This document shows positions 1 to 6,041 of a stretch of 7,213 nt of DNA, in pieces. The notes below the pieces were generated by a model. That model saw only the letters and a list, made by a program, of their open reading frames with translations, searched no databases and was not told the DNA's origin. The DNA is from an uncultured Flammeovirgaceae bacterium (GTDB taxonomy: Bacteria > Bacteroidota > Bacteroidia > Cytophagales > Cyclobacteriaceae). Position 1 is the first letter of the stretch. Each line of letters opens with the position of its first letter. A program made the translations under genes and the position numbers. The DNA lies in the NCBI GenBank assembly GCA_937138955.1, contig CAKZPJ010000113.1, forward strand, positions 1 to 7,213, in the 5' to 3' direction.

Positions 1-1
1 G

Positions 2-1138
2 CGTGATCTCAAGGATGCCGAGCAACGAAAAGACCTCATTAGTCCGGAAGAGAAATCTTCCAACTTTCCGGCTTTGGAAAAACTGTCGGGCAGTGCTACT
101 ATTCGGCTGGAGGACTTAGAGAATGTACGACAACAGATGCAAACCAGTATTCAGAAAAAACTAAATAAGCAGATCGCTGAGCGAGATAGTTTAGGCAAAC
201 GACTGGGACGGCTGATTCATCAGTTTATCCAACAGTTTCCGGCGGAGTCGGTAGAGATTACACCATCGCCCGATGCGCTGCCCGAGCTACGCAACCTGCA
301 CCGTCGCCTCGTGCGCGACGACCTGCCCCAGCACGAAGCCCGCTTCCGAGAGCTGCTGCGGAAAGGGACGATCAACGACATCTTACTCTTCAAAAACAAA
401 CTGGAAGCGGCCAGTGAAGAAATCAAGGAGAAGATTGACCTAATCAATAATTCGCTGCGGGAGATTGAGTACGATCCGGGTACCTACATCCGGCTGGTAC
501 CCGACAAAGAGCTGGATGCGGAAATTCGTAATTTTCAAACCGACCTGAAAAACTGCCTGAAGAATACGCTGGGTCAGGAAGATTATTACAACGAGCAGAA
601 ATACGTTCAGGTGAAGCAACTGCTAGATCGTTTCCGTAGCGAGGAAAGTGCCGAAAAGCGTTGGAAGGAGAAGGTGACCGACGTGCGTAACTGGTACTCC
701 TTCGGAGCATCGGAACGTAACCGGGAAACTGAAGAAGAAGTGAATTACTACAGTGATAGTGGGGGCAAGTCGGGTGGACAGAAAGAGAAACTAGCGTACA
801 CCGTGTTGGCATCAGCCCTGGCTTATCAGTACGGCATTCACGATGAGCAGAAAAGTGCTAAGGCTTTCCGTTTTGTGGTGATCGACGAAGCTTTCGGACG
901 CGGCTCGGACGAGAGCACCCGTTTTGGCTTGGAGCTATTCGGGAAAATGAACTTACAACTACTGGTGGTCACGCCGTTGCAGAAGACGGGCATCATTCAG
1001 CACTACATTGACTTCGTACATTTCGTGAGCAACCCCACCAAGATGAATAGCGAAGTGATTGATCTGACTAAGAAAGAATATTTGGAACGAAAAAAGGAGT
1101 ACGACGAGCAGCGGTTTAGTGCGTATACGGAAGGTTGA
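2..1138 (+). CDS. jetC: Wadjet SMC-like ATPase JetC, C-terminal part (5' end outside window)
   Basis: The reading frame is open from the left edge; 378 residues are visible and the N-terminal Walker A half lies outside. Roughly the first 220 residues are charged, helical coiled coil returning to the head. The ATPase C-lobe follows: a 'YSDSGGKSGGQKEKLAYT' stretch with the ABC signature SGGQ (nt 770-781), Walker B FVVIDEAF with catalytic Glu (about nt 872-895), D-loop GRGSDES (nt 896-916) and a 'LLVVTPLQK' switch strand. 'VTDVRNWYSFGASE' and 'GTYIRLVP' are typical of JetC/EptC/MksB-like proteins rather than SbcC. In the family, JetC is the SMC subunit that with JetA and JetB extrudes DNA loops and delivers circular plasmids to the JetD nuclease. 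The following gene is jetD, which settles the assignment. The stop codon lies inside the first AAGGTTG repeat unit. Residues encoded at 271-360 are unusually GC-rich (64 of 90 bases). Confidence 0.93.
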   Translation, partial: RDLKDAEQRKDLISPEEKSSNFPALEKLSGSATIRLEDLENVRQQMQTSIQKKLNKQIAERDSLGKRLGRLIHQFIQQFPAESVEITPSPDALPELRNLHRRLVRDDLPQHEARFRELLRKGTINDILLFKNKLEAASEEIKEKIDLINNSLREIEYDPGTYIRLVPDKELDAEIRNFQTDLKNCLKNTLGQEDYYNEQKYVQVKQLLDRFRSEESAEKRWKEKVTDVRNWYSFGASERNRETEEEVNYYSDSGGKSGGQKEKLAYTVLASALAYQYGIHDEQKSAKAFRFVVIDEAFGRGSDESTRFGLELFGKMNLQLLVVTPLQKTGIIQHYIDFVHFVSNPTKMNSEVIDLTKKEYLERKKEYDEQRFSAYTEG

Positions 1139-1183
1139 AGGTTGCCCCGGAATAAATCCGGGAGGGTTGAAAGGTTGAAGGTG
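1131..1183. repeat. AAGGTTG heptamer repeats around a hairpin, jetC-jetD gap
   Basis: Two blocks of a 7-bp unit flank a hairpin. The left block is AAGGTTG twice (1131-1144). The right block has GGTTGAA at 1165-1171 and 1173-1179 with one extra base between, followed by a partial GGTG. The first unit overlaps the last codons and stop of jetC. A similar unit in the opposite orientation (GAACCTT three times) lies beyond jetD at 2601-2621. Function unknown; it may be a slippage-generated microsatellite or part of a dispersed intergenic repeat family. Confidence 0.7.
1146..1162 (+). other. Perfect 6-bp GC-rich hairpin after jetC
   Basis: CCCGGA, loop ATAAA, TCCGGG: a perfect inverted repeat starting 7 bases after the jetC stop. 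No T-run follows on either strand, so it is not a canonical intrinsic terminator. It could protect the 3' end of the upstream message, act as a processing site or partly attenuate transcription into jetD. The stem is seen directly; the role is inference. Confidence 0.45.
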
Positions 1184-1206
1184 TGACTTGTGATGGCTAA
1201 ATTTTG
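1175..1206 (+). promoter_or_regulatory. Possible Bacteroidota-type promoter for jetD
   Basis: TTG at 1175-1177 is followed after 20 bases by TAAATTTTG (1198-1206), which resembles the Bacteroidota sigma factor pattern TTTG-N19-TAnnTTTG with one extra base in the spacer of the -7 box. It would put the start near 1213, about 65 bases before the jetD ATG. The TTG comes from a heptamer repeat. This is a weak match in AT-rich DNA and may be chance. Confidence 0.25.
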
Positions 1207-1279
1207 ATCCTTACAATAAGCTAAGAAACCTACTACTTGAATGCTACCAAGCAAATTATAGAGTACTTAAGGTCTGCCG

Positions 1280-2446
1280 ATGATTAGCCCGAAAGACATT
1301 GAAAAGCAAGCCGCACGCTGGTATACCAACTTTTTGCGAGCCGAGATACGGAATGAAGATTTCTTTCCGAAGGAAGTACGCTTCGCCAAGGTACGTCCCG
1401 CTCAAATAACCGCTCGCTTTGAAGAACTTCACCGCGGCTTGCTCCGGCTTCGGCAGCACAGCAAAGAAGAAACGGGAGCGGGCTATTTGGTGGTGTGGGA
1501 AGAGGTTAACAGTCACAGCATTGGGAAAAACCTGCTTCCGGTTAGTATCCAAATTACTGAGCGAGCTGACTACCTAGCTCTGCTCTCGCCCGAGTTGCAA
1601 GAACACTATCAGCAATTTACCCAGGCTTCGGCACTGCTGCTGCGGGAGTTTCCGCAACTAAAGGAGTGGGTACTTAGCCAGGTGCGCCGGGTAGGCGACT
1701 ACGGATCGCAGTGGCCTAATCTAATGAAGGTCTGTCGTTGGTTTTTGCGCGATCATCAGAGAGACCGTTACTACATTCGGGAGCTACCGATAGCGGTTCC
1801 TACCAAGTTTATAGAACAGCATAAGTCAATTCTCAGTGAGCTACTGCTGCAATTACTACCTGTCGAGCAGGTAGACGCTACCTTTGTTGGCAATCGGGAG
1901 CACAATTTTGAAAAGCGGTTTGGGCTGAAGTACGACGAAACTCTGGTGCGTCTTCGGCTTCTGGATGCGACCCTAGCGGATGGTATTGATGATATGGCCA
2001 TCCGACACACTGCCTTGGCGAATCATCCGTTCGGTGGAACCACGGTCATCATCACCGAAAACAAAATGAATTTTTTAACCCTACCTCCTTTACCTCAAAC
2101 AATTGCTCTATGGGGGGGTGGCTTTCAGGTGCATTTGCTAGGAGCAGCGCGGTGGCTGAGTGCTCGGAAAATATACTACTGGGGCGATCTGGATACCCAC
2201 GGATTGTATATTTTATCGCAACTACGCCAGCAGTTCGCTCAGGTCGAGAGCTTAATGATGGATAAAACTACTTTTGACCGATTCTACACCGACGATCACG
2301 CTCCGCCAATCTCGCAAGTTAGCATTGATGGTTTGCGCAGCGAAGAGCTCTCGCTATTTCACTATCTGAAAGAGAGTAATCTCCGGTTGGAACAGGAAAA
2401 GATACCGCAGTGGTACGTACAGCAGCAGTTAGACAGTCGGTTCTAA
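1280..2446 (+). CDS. jetD: Wadjet nuclease subunit JetD (DUF3322 + DUF2220/Toprim)
   Basis: A complete 388-residue protein, of usual length for the family. The N-terminal DUF3322 half (about 1-185) shows 'WEEVNSHSIGKNLLPVSI' (73-90) and 'PTKFIEQHKSILSELL' (174-189), which are JetD hallmarks. The C-terminal Toprim part has the catalytic glutamate in 'ITENKMNFL' (E260), the DxD pair in 'YWGDLDTHGL' (D303, D305) and a late 'RLEQEKIPQ' acidic motif near 369-377. In the family, JetD dimers cleave circular plasmid DNA once the JetABC loop extruder has run around it; the action is cytoplasmic. The ATG is the first start after an in-frame TAA at 1268-1270, with AAGG 7 bases upstream. A run of seven G at 2112-2118 encodes the Gly segment between the two catalytic motifs. 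The 141-bp distance to jetC is long for this operon. Confidence 0.95.
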   Translation: MISPKDIEKQAARWYTNFLRAEIRNEDFFPKEVRFAKVRPAQITARFEELHRGLLRLRQHSKEETGAGYLVVWEEVNSHSIGKNLLPVSIQITERADYLALLSPELQEHYQQFTQASALLLREFPQLKEWVLSQVRRVGDYGSQWPNLMKVCRWFLRDHQRDRYYIRELPIAVPTKFIEQHKSILSELLLQLLPVEQVDATFVGNREHNFEKRFGLKYDETLVRLRLLDATLADGIDDMAIRHTALANHPFGGTTVIITENKMNFLTLPPLPQTIALWGGGFQVHLLGAARWLSARKIYYWGDLDTHGLYILSQLRQQFAQVESLMMDKTTFDRFYTDDHAPPISQVSIDGLRSEELSLFHYLKESNLRLEQEKIPQWYVQQQLDSRF

Positions 2447-2509
2447 GCAGGAAACTAAAACCCTGAAACCTGAGTGATACTAATAGTGAGTAATTAAAAT
2501 ATGAAAAAC

Positions 2510-2546
2510 GGAGACCGGAGACCAGACCGGGTTCTGAGGGGAGACC
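2510..2546. repeat. GGAGACC heptamer repeat
   Basis: GGAGACC occurs twice in exact tandem (2510-2516, 2517-2523), continues as AGACCGG (2524-2530) and recurs at 2540-2546. The unit length is 7 bp, as in the other intergenic arrays here, but the sequence differs. Function unknown. Confidence 0.65.
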
Positions 2547-2600
2547 GGAATTTAGAATTCATCTCTTCCGAAACCAAAAAGTTTAATATCGTAAACCAGT

Positions 2601-2621
2601 GAACCTTGAACCTTGAACCTT
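2601..2621. repeat. GAACCTT x3 tandem heptamer
   Basis: Three exact tandem copies of GAACCTT. Read on the minus strand they are AAGGTTC, one base different from the AAGGTTG units found after jetC at 1131-1144, and in inverted orientation to them. The two sets flank jetD. Confidence 0.75.
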
Positions 2622-2634
2622 CAAAGTCTGTAAC

Positions 2635-2648
2635 CCAATGACCAATGA
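2635..2648. repeat. CCAATGA x2 tandem heptamer
   Basis: Two exact tandem copies of CCAATGA, 13 bases after the GAACCTT array. Two copies alone could arise by chance; it is listed because it shares the 7-bp unit length with its neighbours. Confidence 0.45.
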
Positions 2649-2687
2649 CGGGGTGTACTACTGATTAATGTAATTAACAACAGTCCT

Positions 2688-2717
2688 ACCGTTTGTCAAA
2701 GTATACAACCGTCTGTC
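2688..2717 (+). promoter_or_regulatory. Candidate LytTR-type operator (paired direct repeat)
   Basis: ACCGTTTGTC (2688-2697) and ACCGTCTGTC (2708-2717) are direct repeats matching at 9 of 10 bases and offset by 20 bp, about two helical turns. LytTR-domain regulators such as AgrA and ComE bind 9-bp direct repeats about 12 bp apart with a half-site consensus close to [TA][AC][CA]GTTN[AG][TG]; the first copy fits every position and the second all but one. The operon beginning 79 bases downstream encodes a LytTR regulator, so autoregulation is a natural inference. Binding is not shown by sequence alone. Confidence 0.45.
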
Positions 2718-2743
2718 CTGTCTTTCAAGTACTAAATTACCGG

Positions 2744-2777
2744 TTTGCGTAAATAGCGAATAGAAAGAATAATTTTT
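2744..2777 (+). promoter_or_regulatory. Possible promoter of the hydrolase-kinase-regulator operon
   Basis: TTTG at 2744-2747 and TAATTTTT at 2770-2777 approximate the Bacteroidota -33 and -7 elements (TTTG, TAnnTTTG) with a somewhat long 22-base spacer. The start would lie near 2784, about 12 bases before the ATG, with the putative LytTR repeats upstream where an activator would sit. The last G of the -7 box is missing, so this is tentative. Confidence 0.25.
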
Positions 2778-2795
2778 CACTCTTATCTTGAAGTT

Positions 2796-4193
2796 ATGAA
2801 AATCCTAACCATCATTTTCTTATTTATCGGATCAATTATTATTCAGGCTCAGTCAATTACCGGAACCTGGCAAGGAGCTATAAATGTGCAAGGTACTTCG
2901 CTACGAATAGTGTTTCACATCGAGGAAGCTGACGGGAAGCTTACTTCTAAAATGGATAGTCCCGATCAGGGGGCCACGGGCATTGCCACTTCCGAGACCA
3001 CTTTTTCTGACGATCAGCTAATGATTAAAGCTGCTCAATTAGGTCTGACCTACGAGGGGCAATTGGCGAACGATACTACTGTAGTGGGAACTTTCACTCA
3101 GGGCGGCATGGCGTTACCACTTACCCTAAAGCGGGGAGGTGATAAGAAGGAAGCTGTGTTGCGTCCTCAAGACCCTACTGAGTTTCCCTATCAGCAAGAA
3201 GTAGTGTATTTTGCGAATGCCGAAGGGCATAAGCTTGCTGGTACGCTTACAATTCCCGAAGCAAACTCTTTTGAAAAGATAGTAGTCTTAATTTCTGGTT
3301 CGGGACCACAAGATCGTAACGAAGAATTAGCTCCTATGAATCACCGTCCTTTCTTGGTATTGTCAGACTACCTCACTCGACACGGTATTGCAGTACTGCG
3401 ATACGATGATCGGGGAGTAGCTGAATCGGAGGGGGATTTTGCTAAAGCTACGTCTCTTGATTTTGCCCAAGACGTTCAGGCAGCAGTAGCGTTTCTGCAA
3501 CAACACGCCGCCACAACCGATAAAAGTATCGGGTTGATTGGCCACAGTGAAGGGGGAATGATTGCCCCTATGGTAGCTAGTGAAAGTGAAGTAGTAGATT
3601 TTCTGGTATTACTGGCCGGACCAGGTATTCCTATTGTAGAACTACTCAAACTACAGTCGGAACAGGCTTTGAAAGCAACTAACGCTGCTCCCGAAGTACG
3701 TAAAGCCAATGTAAAAGCATTGGGTGCTGCTTATGAGTATCTAGCTGCAAATTCAACGATCAGCAAAGACAGTCTTCACCAAGGCCTAACTAAGGTGCTG
3801 GAAGAGTATTGGGAAGTTATGCCCGAAGAAACGAAGCAAAGTATTAGCGATAAACAAGTGTTCTTAAACCAGCAGGTTAATACGCTGACTGCCGACTGGT
3901 TTCTGTATTTTCTCACATATCAACCCTCAGAGTACCTAAAGCAGGTTCGTTGTCCGACTTTGGCAATTAACGGTGCGTTAGACGTACAAGTAACTGCCGA
4001 TGAGAACTTGGCAGGTATTAAAGCCGCTTTGAAAGCCGGCGGAAATCAGAATTTTACGACTAAGAAAATAGAAAATCAAAATCATCTGTTTCAAACTGCT
4101 TCCACGGGAGCGGTGGCAGAATACGGGAAAATTGAAGAAACTTTCAACGAAAATACTATGCGTTTGATTACGGATTGGGTACTCGCACTATGA
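2796..4193 (+). CDS. Exported alpha/beta hydrolase (EstD-like serine esterase/peptidase family)
   Basis: A 465-residue protein. It starts with a signal peptide: Lys2, a hydrophobic core (about 3-16) and a likely signal peptidase I site after Ala18. A small beta-rich domain (about 20-112) opens with 'ITGTWQGAI', common at the front of Bacteroidota secreted hydrolases. The alpha/beta hydrolase domain (about 130-465) has an oxyanion-type 'LISGSGPQDRNEE' (165-177), 'YDDRGVAESEG' (203-213), the nucleophile elbow GHSEGG with Ser251, and the probable Asp396 ('NGALDVQV') and His430 ('NQNHLF') completing the triad. A helical cap appears to fill about 285-375. The substrate cannot be read from sequence; esters or short acylated peptides are plausible. 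It is the first gene of an operon, with its TGA overlapping the kinase ATG, so it is made together with a sensor system. It is likely periplasmic. Confidence 0.88.
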   Translation: MKILTIIFLFIGSIIIQAQSITGTWQGAINVQGTSLRIVFHIEEADGKLTSKMDSPDQGATGIATSETTFSDDQLMIKAAQLGLTYEGQLANDTTVVGTFTQGGMALPLTLKRGGDKKEAVLRPQDPTEFPYQQEVVYFANAEGHKLAGTLTIPEANSFEKIVVLISGSGPQDRNEELAPMNHRPFLVLSDYLTRHGIAVLRYDDRGVAESEGDFAKATSLDFAQDVQAAVAFLQQHAATTDKSIGLIGHSEGGMIAPMVASESEVVDFLVLLAGPGIPIVELLKLQSEQALKATNAAPEVRKANVKALGAAYEYLAANSTISKDSLHQGLTKVLEEYWEVMPEETKQSISDKQVFLNQQVNTLTADWFLYFLTYQPSEYLKQVRCPTLAINGALDVQVTADENLAGIKAALKAGGNQNFTTKKIENQNHLFQTASTGAVAEYGKIEETFNENTMRLITDWVLAL

Positions 4194-5227
4194 TCGTAAC
4201 ATCAGAACGTAATTTCTGGATAGCCCAATTAATTGGCTGGTCGTTAGTTGGATTTACCAACTTTTTCATTCAACTATCGATGCCGCTATCAACTACTTTA
4301 CGTTTACTGAATACGCTGGCTCCAATCGCCTCTGGTATCATTATTACTACGGCGTTTCGCTACGTAGTCCGGCAGTACCGAAACCGATGGCAGTACTGGA
4401 AAGGTATCAATCTGGTAACACTGCTGCTGGGAGCGTCCGTAGTTAATACGCTATTTTTCGTACTATTAATTACTGCTGTGTTCTGGCTGGTTTATGGTGA
4501 GCCATTAGCACAGGTAGCTCTGCTGAGCAATTTTTTTGTATTTTTTACTATTCTACTTTGCTGGAACGCTATCTACTTGTTGATTCACTACATAAACCGT
4601 TGGCACCACGCTGAAGTAGAGAAGTGGCAACTGGCTAGTGAAGTAAAGGATGCTCAGTTGAGCCTGCTAAAGTCTCAAATCAATCCACATTTTGTTTTTA
4701 ACGCTATCAACAATATTCGCCCACTGATTTTAGAAGACCCTCATCGCGCCCGCGATATGCTGCTTCACTTTTCCGAACTACTTCGTTACGCACTCAATTA
4801 CTCAGAAAACGATAGGGTTTCGCTAAGGCAGGAATTGGATGTGGTGCGGCAATACCTGGCTTTAGCAGCGTTGCAGTACGAAGAAAAGCTGCGGTTTCAG
4901 ATTGAAGTTGAAGACTATTTGTCTGCTTACGAGATTCCTCTAATGATGCTTCAACTATTGGTTGAGAATGCCATCAAGCATGGTATCTCTCAGCATCCCG
5001 ATGGAGGTGAGATATATATTTCAGTGCATAAAACTGGTTCAACACTGTGTTTGTGCGTTAAAAATAGTGGAAGTTTATCAACCCCTTCTACTCTCGATCA
5101 GAAAATGGGCATTGGACTTGCCAATATTGAAAAGCGATTGCAACTTATCTATAATGGCGAAGCTCACTTTACCATTTGTGAAGAAATGAATTGGGTGATA
5201 GCTTCGGTTCAAATTCCAATGCTATGA
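4190..5227 (+). CDS. LytS/YpdA-type membrane sensor histidine kinase (His_kinase family)
   Basis: 345 residues counted from the ATG at 4190, which overlaps the hydrolase stop as ATGA; an in-frame TTG 15 bases upstream is less likely. About four membrane helices (roughly 10-29, 40-60, 73-101, 111-135) form the sensor; no large periplasmic domain is present. A linker helix (136-160) leads to the phosphoacceptor motif 'KSQINPHFVFNAINNI' with His167, typical of the His_kinase family (LytS, YpdA). The ATPase part has the N-box 'LLVENAIKHG' (N260) and the G-box 'GIGLANIEKRL' (307-317). It should phosphorylate the response regulator encoded directly downstream (another ATGA overlap). What it senses is unknown; with only membrane helices it may sense membrane state, a lipophilic ligand or a partner protein. 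A T7 run at 4531-4537 lies in the fourth helix. Confidence 0.92.
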   Translation: MIVTSERNFWIAQLIGWSLVGFTNFFIQLSMPLSTTLRLLNTLAPIASGIIITTAFRYVVRQYRNRWQYWKGINLVTLLLGASVVNTLFFVLLITAVFWLVYGEPLAQVALLSNFFVFFTILLCWNAIYLLIHYINRWHHAEVEKWQLASEVKDAQLSLLKSQINPHFVFNAINNIRPLILEDPHRARDMLLHFSELLRYALNYSENDRVSLRQELDVVRQYLALAALQYEEKLRFQIEVEDYLSAYEIPLMMLQLLVENAIKHGISQHPDGGEIYISVHKTGSTLCLCVKNSGSLSTPSTLDQKMGIGLANIEKRLQLIYNGEAHFTICEEMNWVIASVQIPML

Positions 5228-5922
5228 ATTGTTTGGTGGTAGAAGATTCTCGTTTAGCTCGTCAAGAGTTGGTACATCAGCTTTCGGCAATGCAGGTTTT
5301 TGGCGAAATCAGGGCAGTAGCTAATACCAACGAAGCTTTGGTCGAGATTGCCGATGCGGTACCGGACGTAATTTTTCTGGATATTCATTTACCTGGTAAA
5401 AGTGGCTTTGATCTGTTAGAAACGCTGGACTTGGTTCCTCGGGTAATTTTTACCACTGCTTACGATCAGTACGCTATTCGCTCATTTGAACATAATACCA
5501 TTGATTACTTGCTCAAGCCTATTAGTCCGGAACGTCTTCTTCAGGCAGTAGGAAAGTTACAGGTAGGTACTATGTCAGAGGAGAAAAAGTCACCGGATAA
5601 TAAAGTGTTCGTGCGAGATGGCGAGCGGTGTTGGTTTGTGCCGCTGGGAGATATTCGCTTGTTCGAGTCAGCAGGTAATTATGTTCGGATTTACTTTGAT
5701 GAGCATTCTCCGCTTATTCAGAAGTCGCTTAGTGCATTAGAGGCGGTACTGGATGAAAACATTTTCTATCGAGTTAACCGCCAGCAAATGATTAACCTCA
5801 CCTACGTTCAATCAATTGATACCTGGTTTAGCGATACGCTTAAAGTTACTCTGCAAACTGGTGAAGAAATAGAAGTATCTCGGCGACAGTCAGCCCGGCT
5901 TAAAAAGTTATTTAGTTTGTAG
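5224..5922 (+). CDS. LytTR-family response regulator
   Basis: 232 residues from the ATG at 5224, overlapping the kinase stop by ATGA; an upstream in-frame start at 5191 would overlap the kinase by 37 bases and adds residues before the receiver's first strand. The receiver domain (1-115) has the acidic pair E7/D8, phosphoacceptor D53 in 'IFLDIHLPG', T77/T78 and K98 in 'YLLKPI'. A linker (116-126) precedes the LytTR DNA-binding domain (about 127-230) with 'LFESAGNYVRIYF' and 'FYRVNRQQMINLTYV', standard landmarks of the family. It is a transcription regulator, cytoplasmic, activated by the preceding kinase. A LytTR-like direct repeat at 2688-2717 upstream of the operon is a candidate target. Confidence 0.94.
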   Translation: MNCLVVEDSRLARQELVHQLSAMQVFGEIRAVANTNEALVEIADAVPDVIFLDIHLPGKSGFDLLETLDLVPRVIFTTAYDQYAIRSFEHNTIDYLLKPISPERLLQAVGKLQVGTMSEEKKSPDNKVFVRDGERCWFVPLGDIRLFESAGNYVRIYFDEHSPLIQKSLSALEAVLDENIFYRVNRQQMINLTYVQSIDTWFSDTLKVTLQTGEEIEVSRRQSARLKKLFSL

Positions 5923-5952
5923 TTTGGGCTATTTAAAGAGGAGTAGCTAAGA

Positions 5953-5971
5953 GCTGATAAATCATATCAGC
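5953..5971 (+). other. Perfect 7-bp hairpin after the response regulator
   Basis: GCTGATA, loop AATCA, TATCAGC, 30 bases after the regulator stop. No T-run follows on the plus strand, so it is not a textbook terminator; it may be a 3'-end stabilising stem or part of a two-hairpin convergent terminator region together with 5999-6016. Confidence 0.4.
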
Positions 5972-5998
5972 GTGGCGATCGAGCGTAAAAAACAATAA

Positions 5999-6016
5999 AA
6001 GCTGCCGAAGCAGCTT
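5999..6016 (-). terminator. Intrinsic terminator of the lipoprotein gene, possibly bidirectional
   Basis: A perfect 7-bp stem AAGCTGC/GCAGCTT. Read on the minus strand the loop is TTCG, the very stable UUCG tetraloop, and the stem runs into TTATTGTTTTTT, a good U-rich tail, 25 bases after the lipoprotein stop. On the plus strand the stem is followed only by CATTATTTTA, so termination of the sensor operon there would be weaker. Confidence 0.82.
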
Positions 6017-6041
6017 CATTATTTTATCAAGGAAATAAACG

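Larger units (their letters stand above)
2447..2795. other. Gene-free stretch between jetD and the hydrolase operon
   Basis: No convincing open frame or RNA gene is seen in these 349 bases. The left part (to about 2650) is filled with short heptamer-type repeats, including an imperfect CCTGAAA/CCTGAGT pair at 2462-2475 and the arrays listed separately. The right part (about 2685-2795) holds a LytTR-like direct repeat and the probable promoter of the hydrolase operon. No clear intrinsic terminator for jetD is visible. Confidence 0.7.

Noticed and set aside
444..812. Minus-strand open frame inside jetC
   Set aside because: It lies fully antisense to a strongly conserved coding region and its translation has no recognisable domain.
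2..1138. SbcC/Rad50 exonuclease subunit
   Set aside because: The head motifs are shared, but the sequence around the signature (YSDSGGKSGGQKEKL, VTDVRNWYSF) and the jetD neighbour point to JetC; no SbcD-like nuclease is present.
1146..1162. Intrinsic terminator of jetC
   Set aside because: The stem is good but no T-run follows on either strand; kept only as an unassigned hairpin.
1280..2446. Topoisomerase VI A subunit or RNase M5 based on the Toprim motifs
   Set aside because: The N-terminal half carries DUF3322-type motifs, and topoisomerase VI winged-helix tyrosine features are not seen.
2510..2648. CRISPR-like array
   Set aside because: The units are 7 bp in direct tandem with no regular spacers of 25-40 bp.
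4175..4189. Upstream TTG start of the histidine kinase
   Set aside because: The ATG at 4190 overlaps the hydrolase stop as ATGA, the same arrangement as at the next junction.
4531..4537. T7 tract in the kinase as a phase-variation site
   Set aside because: Runs of T are expected in codons for Phe-rich membrane helices, and the neighbouring sequence is similarly T-rich.
5191..5223. Upstream start of the response regulator
   Set aside because: It would overlap the kinase by 37 bases and add 11 residues before the receiver's first strand; the ATG at 5224 fits the family.
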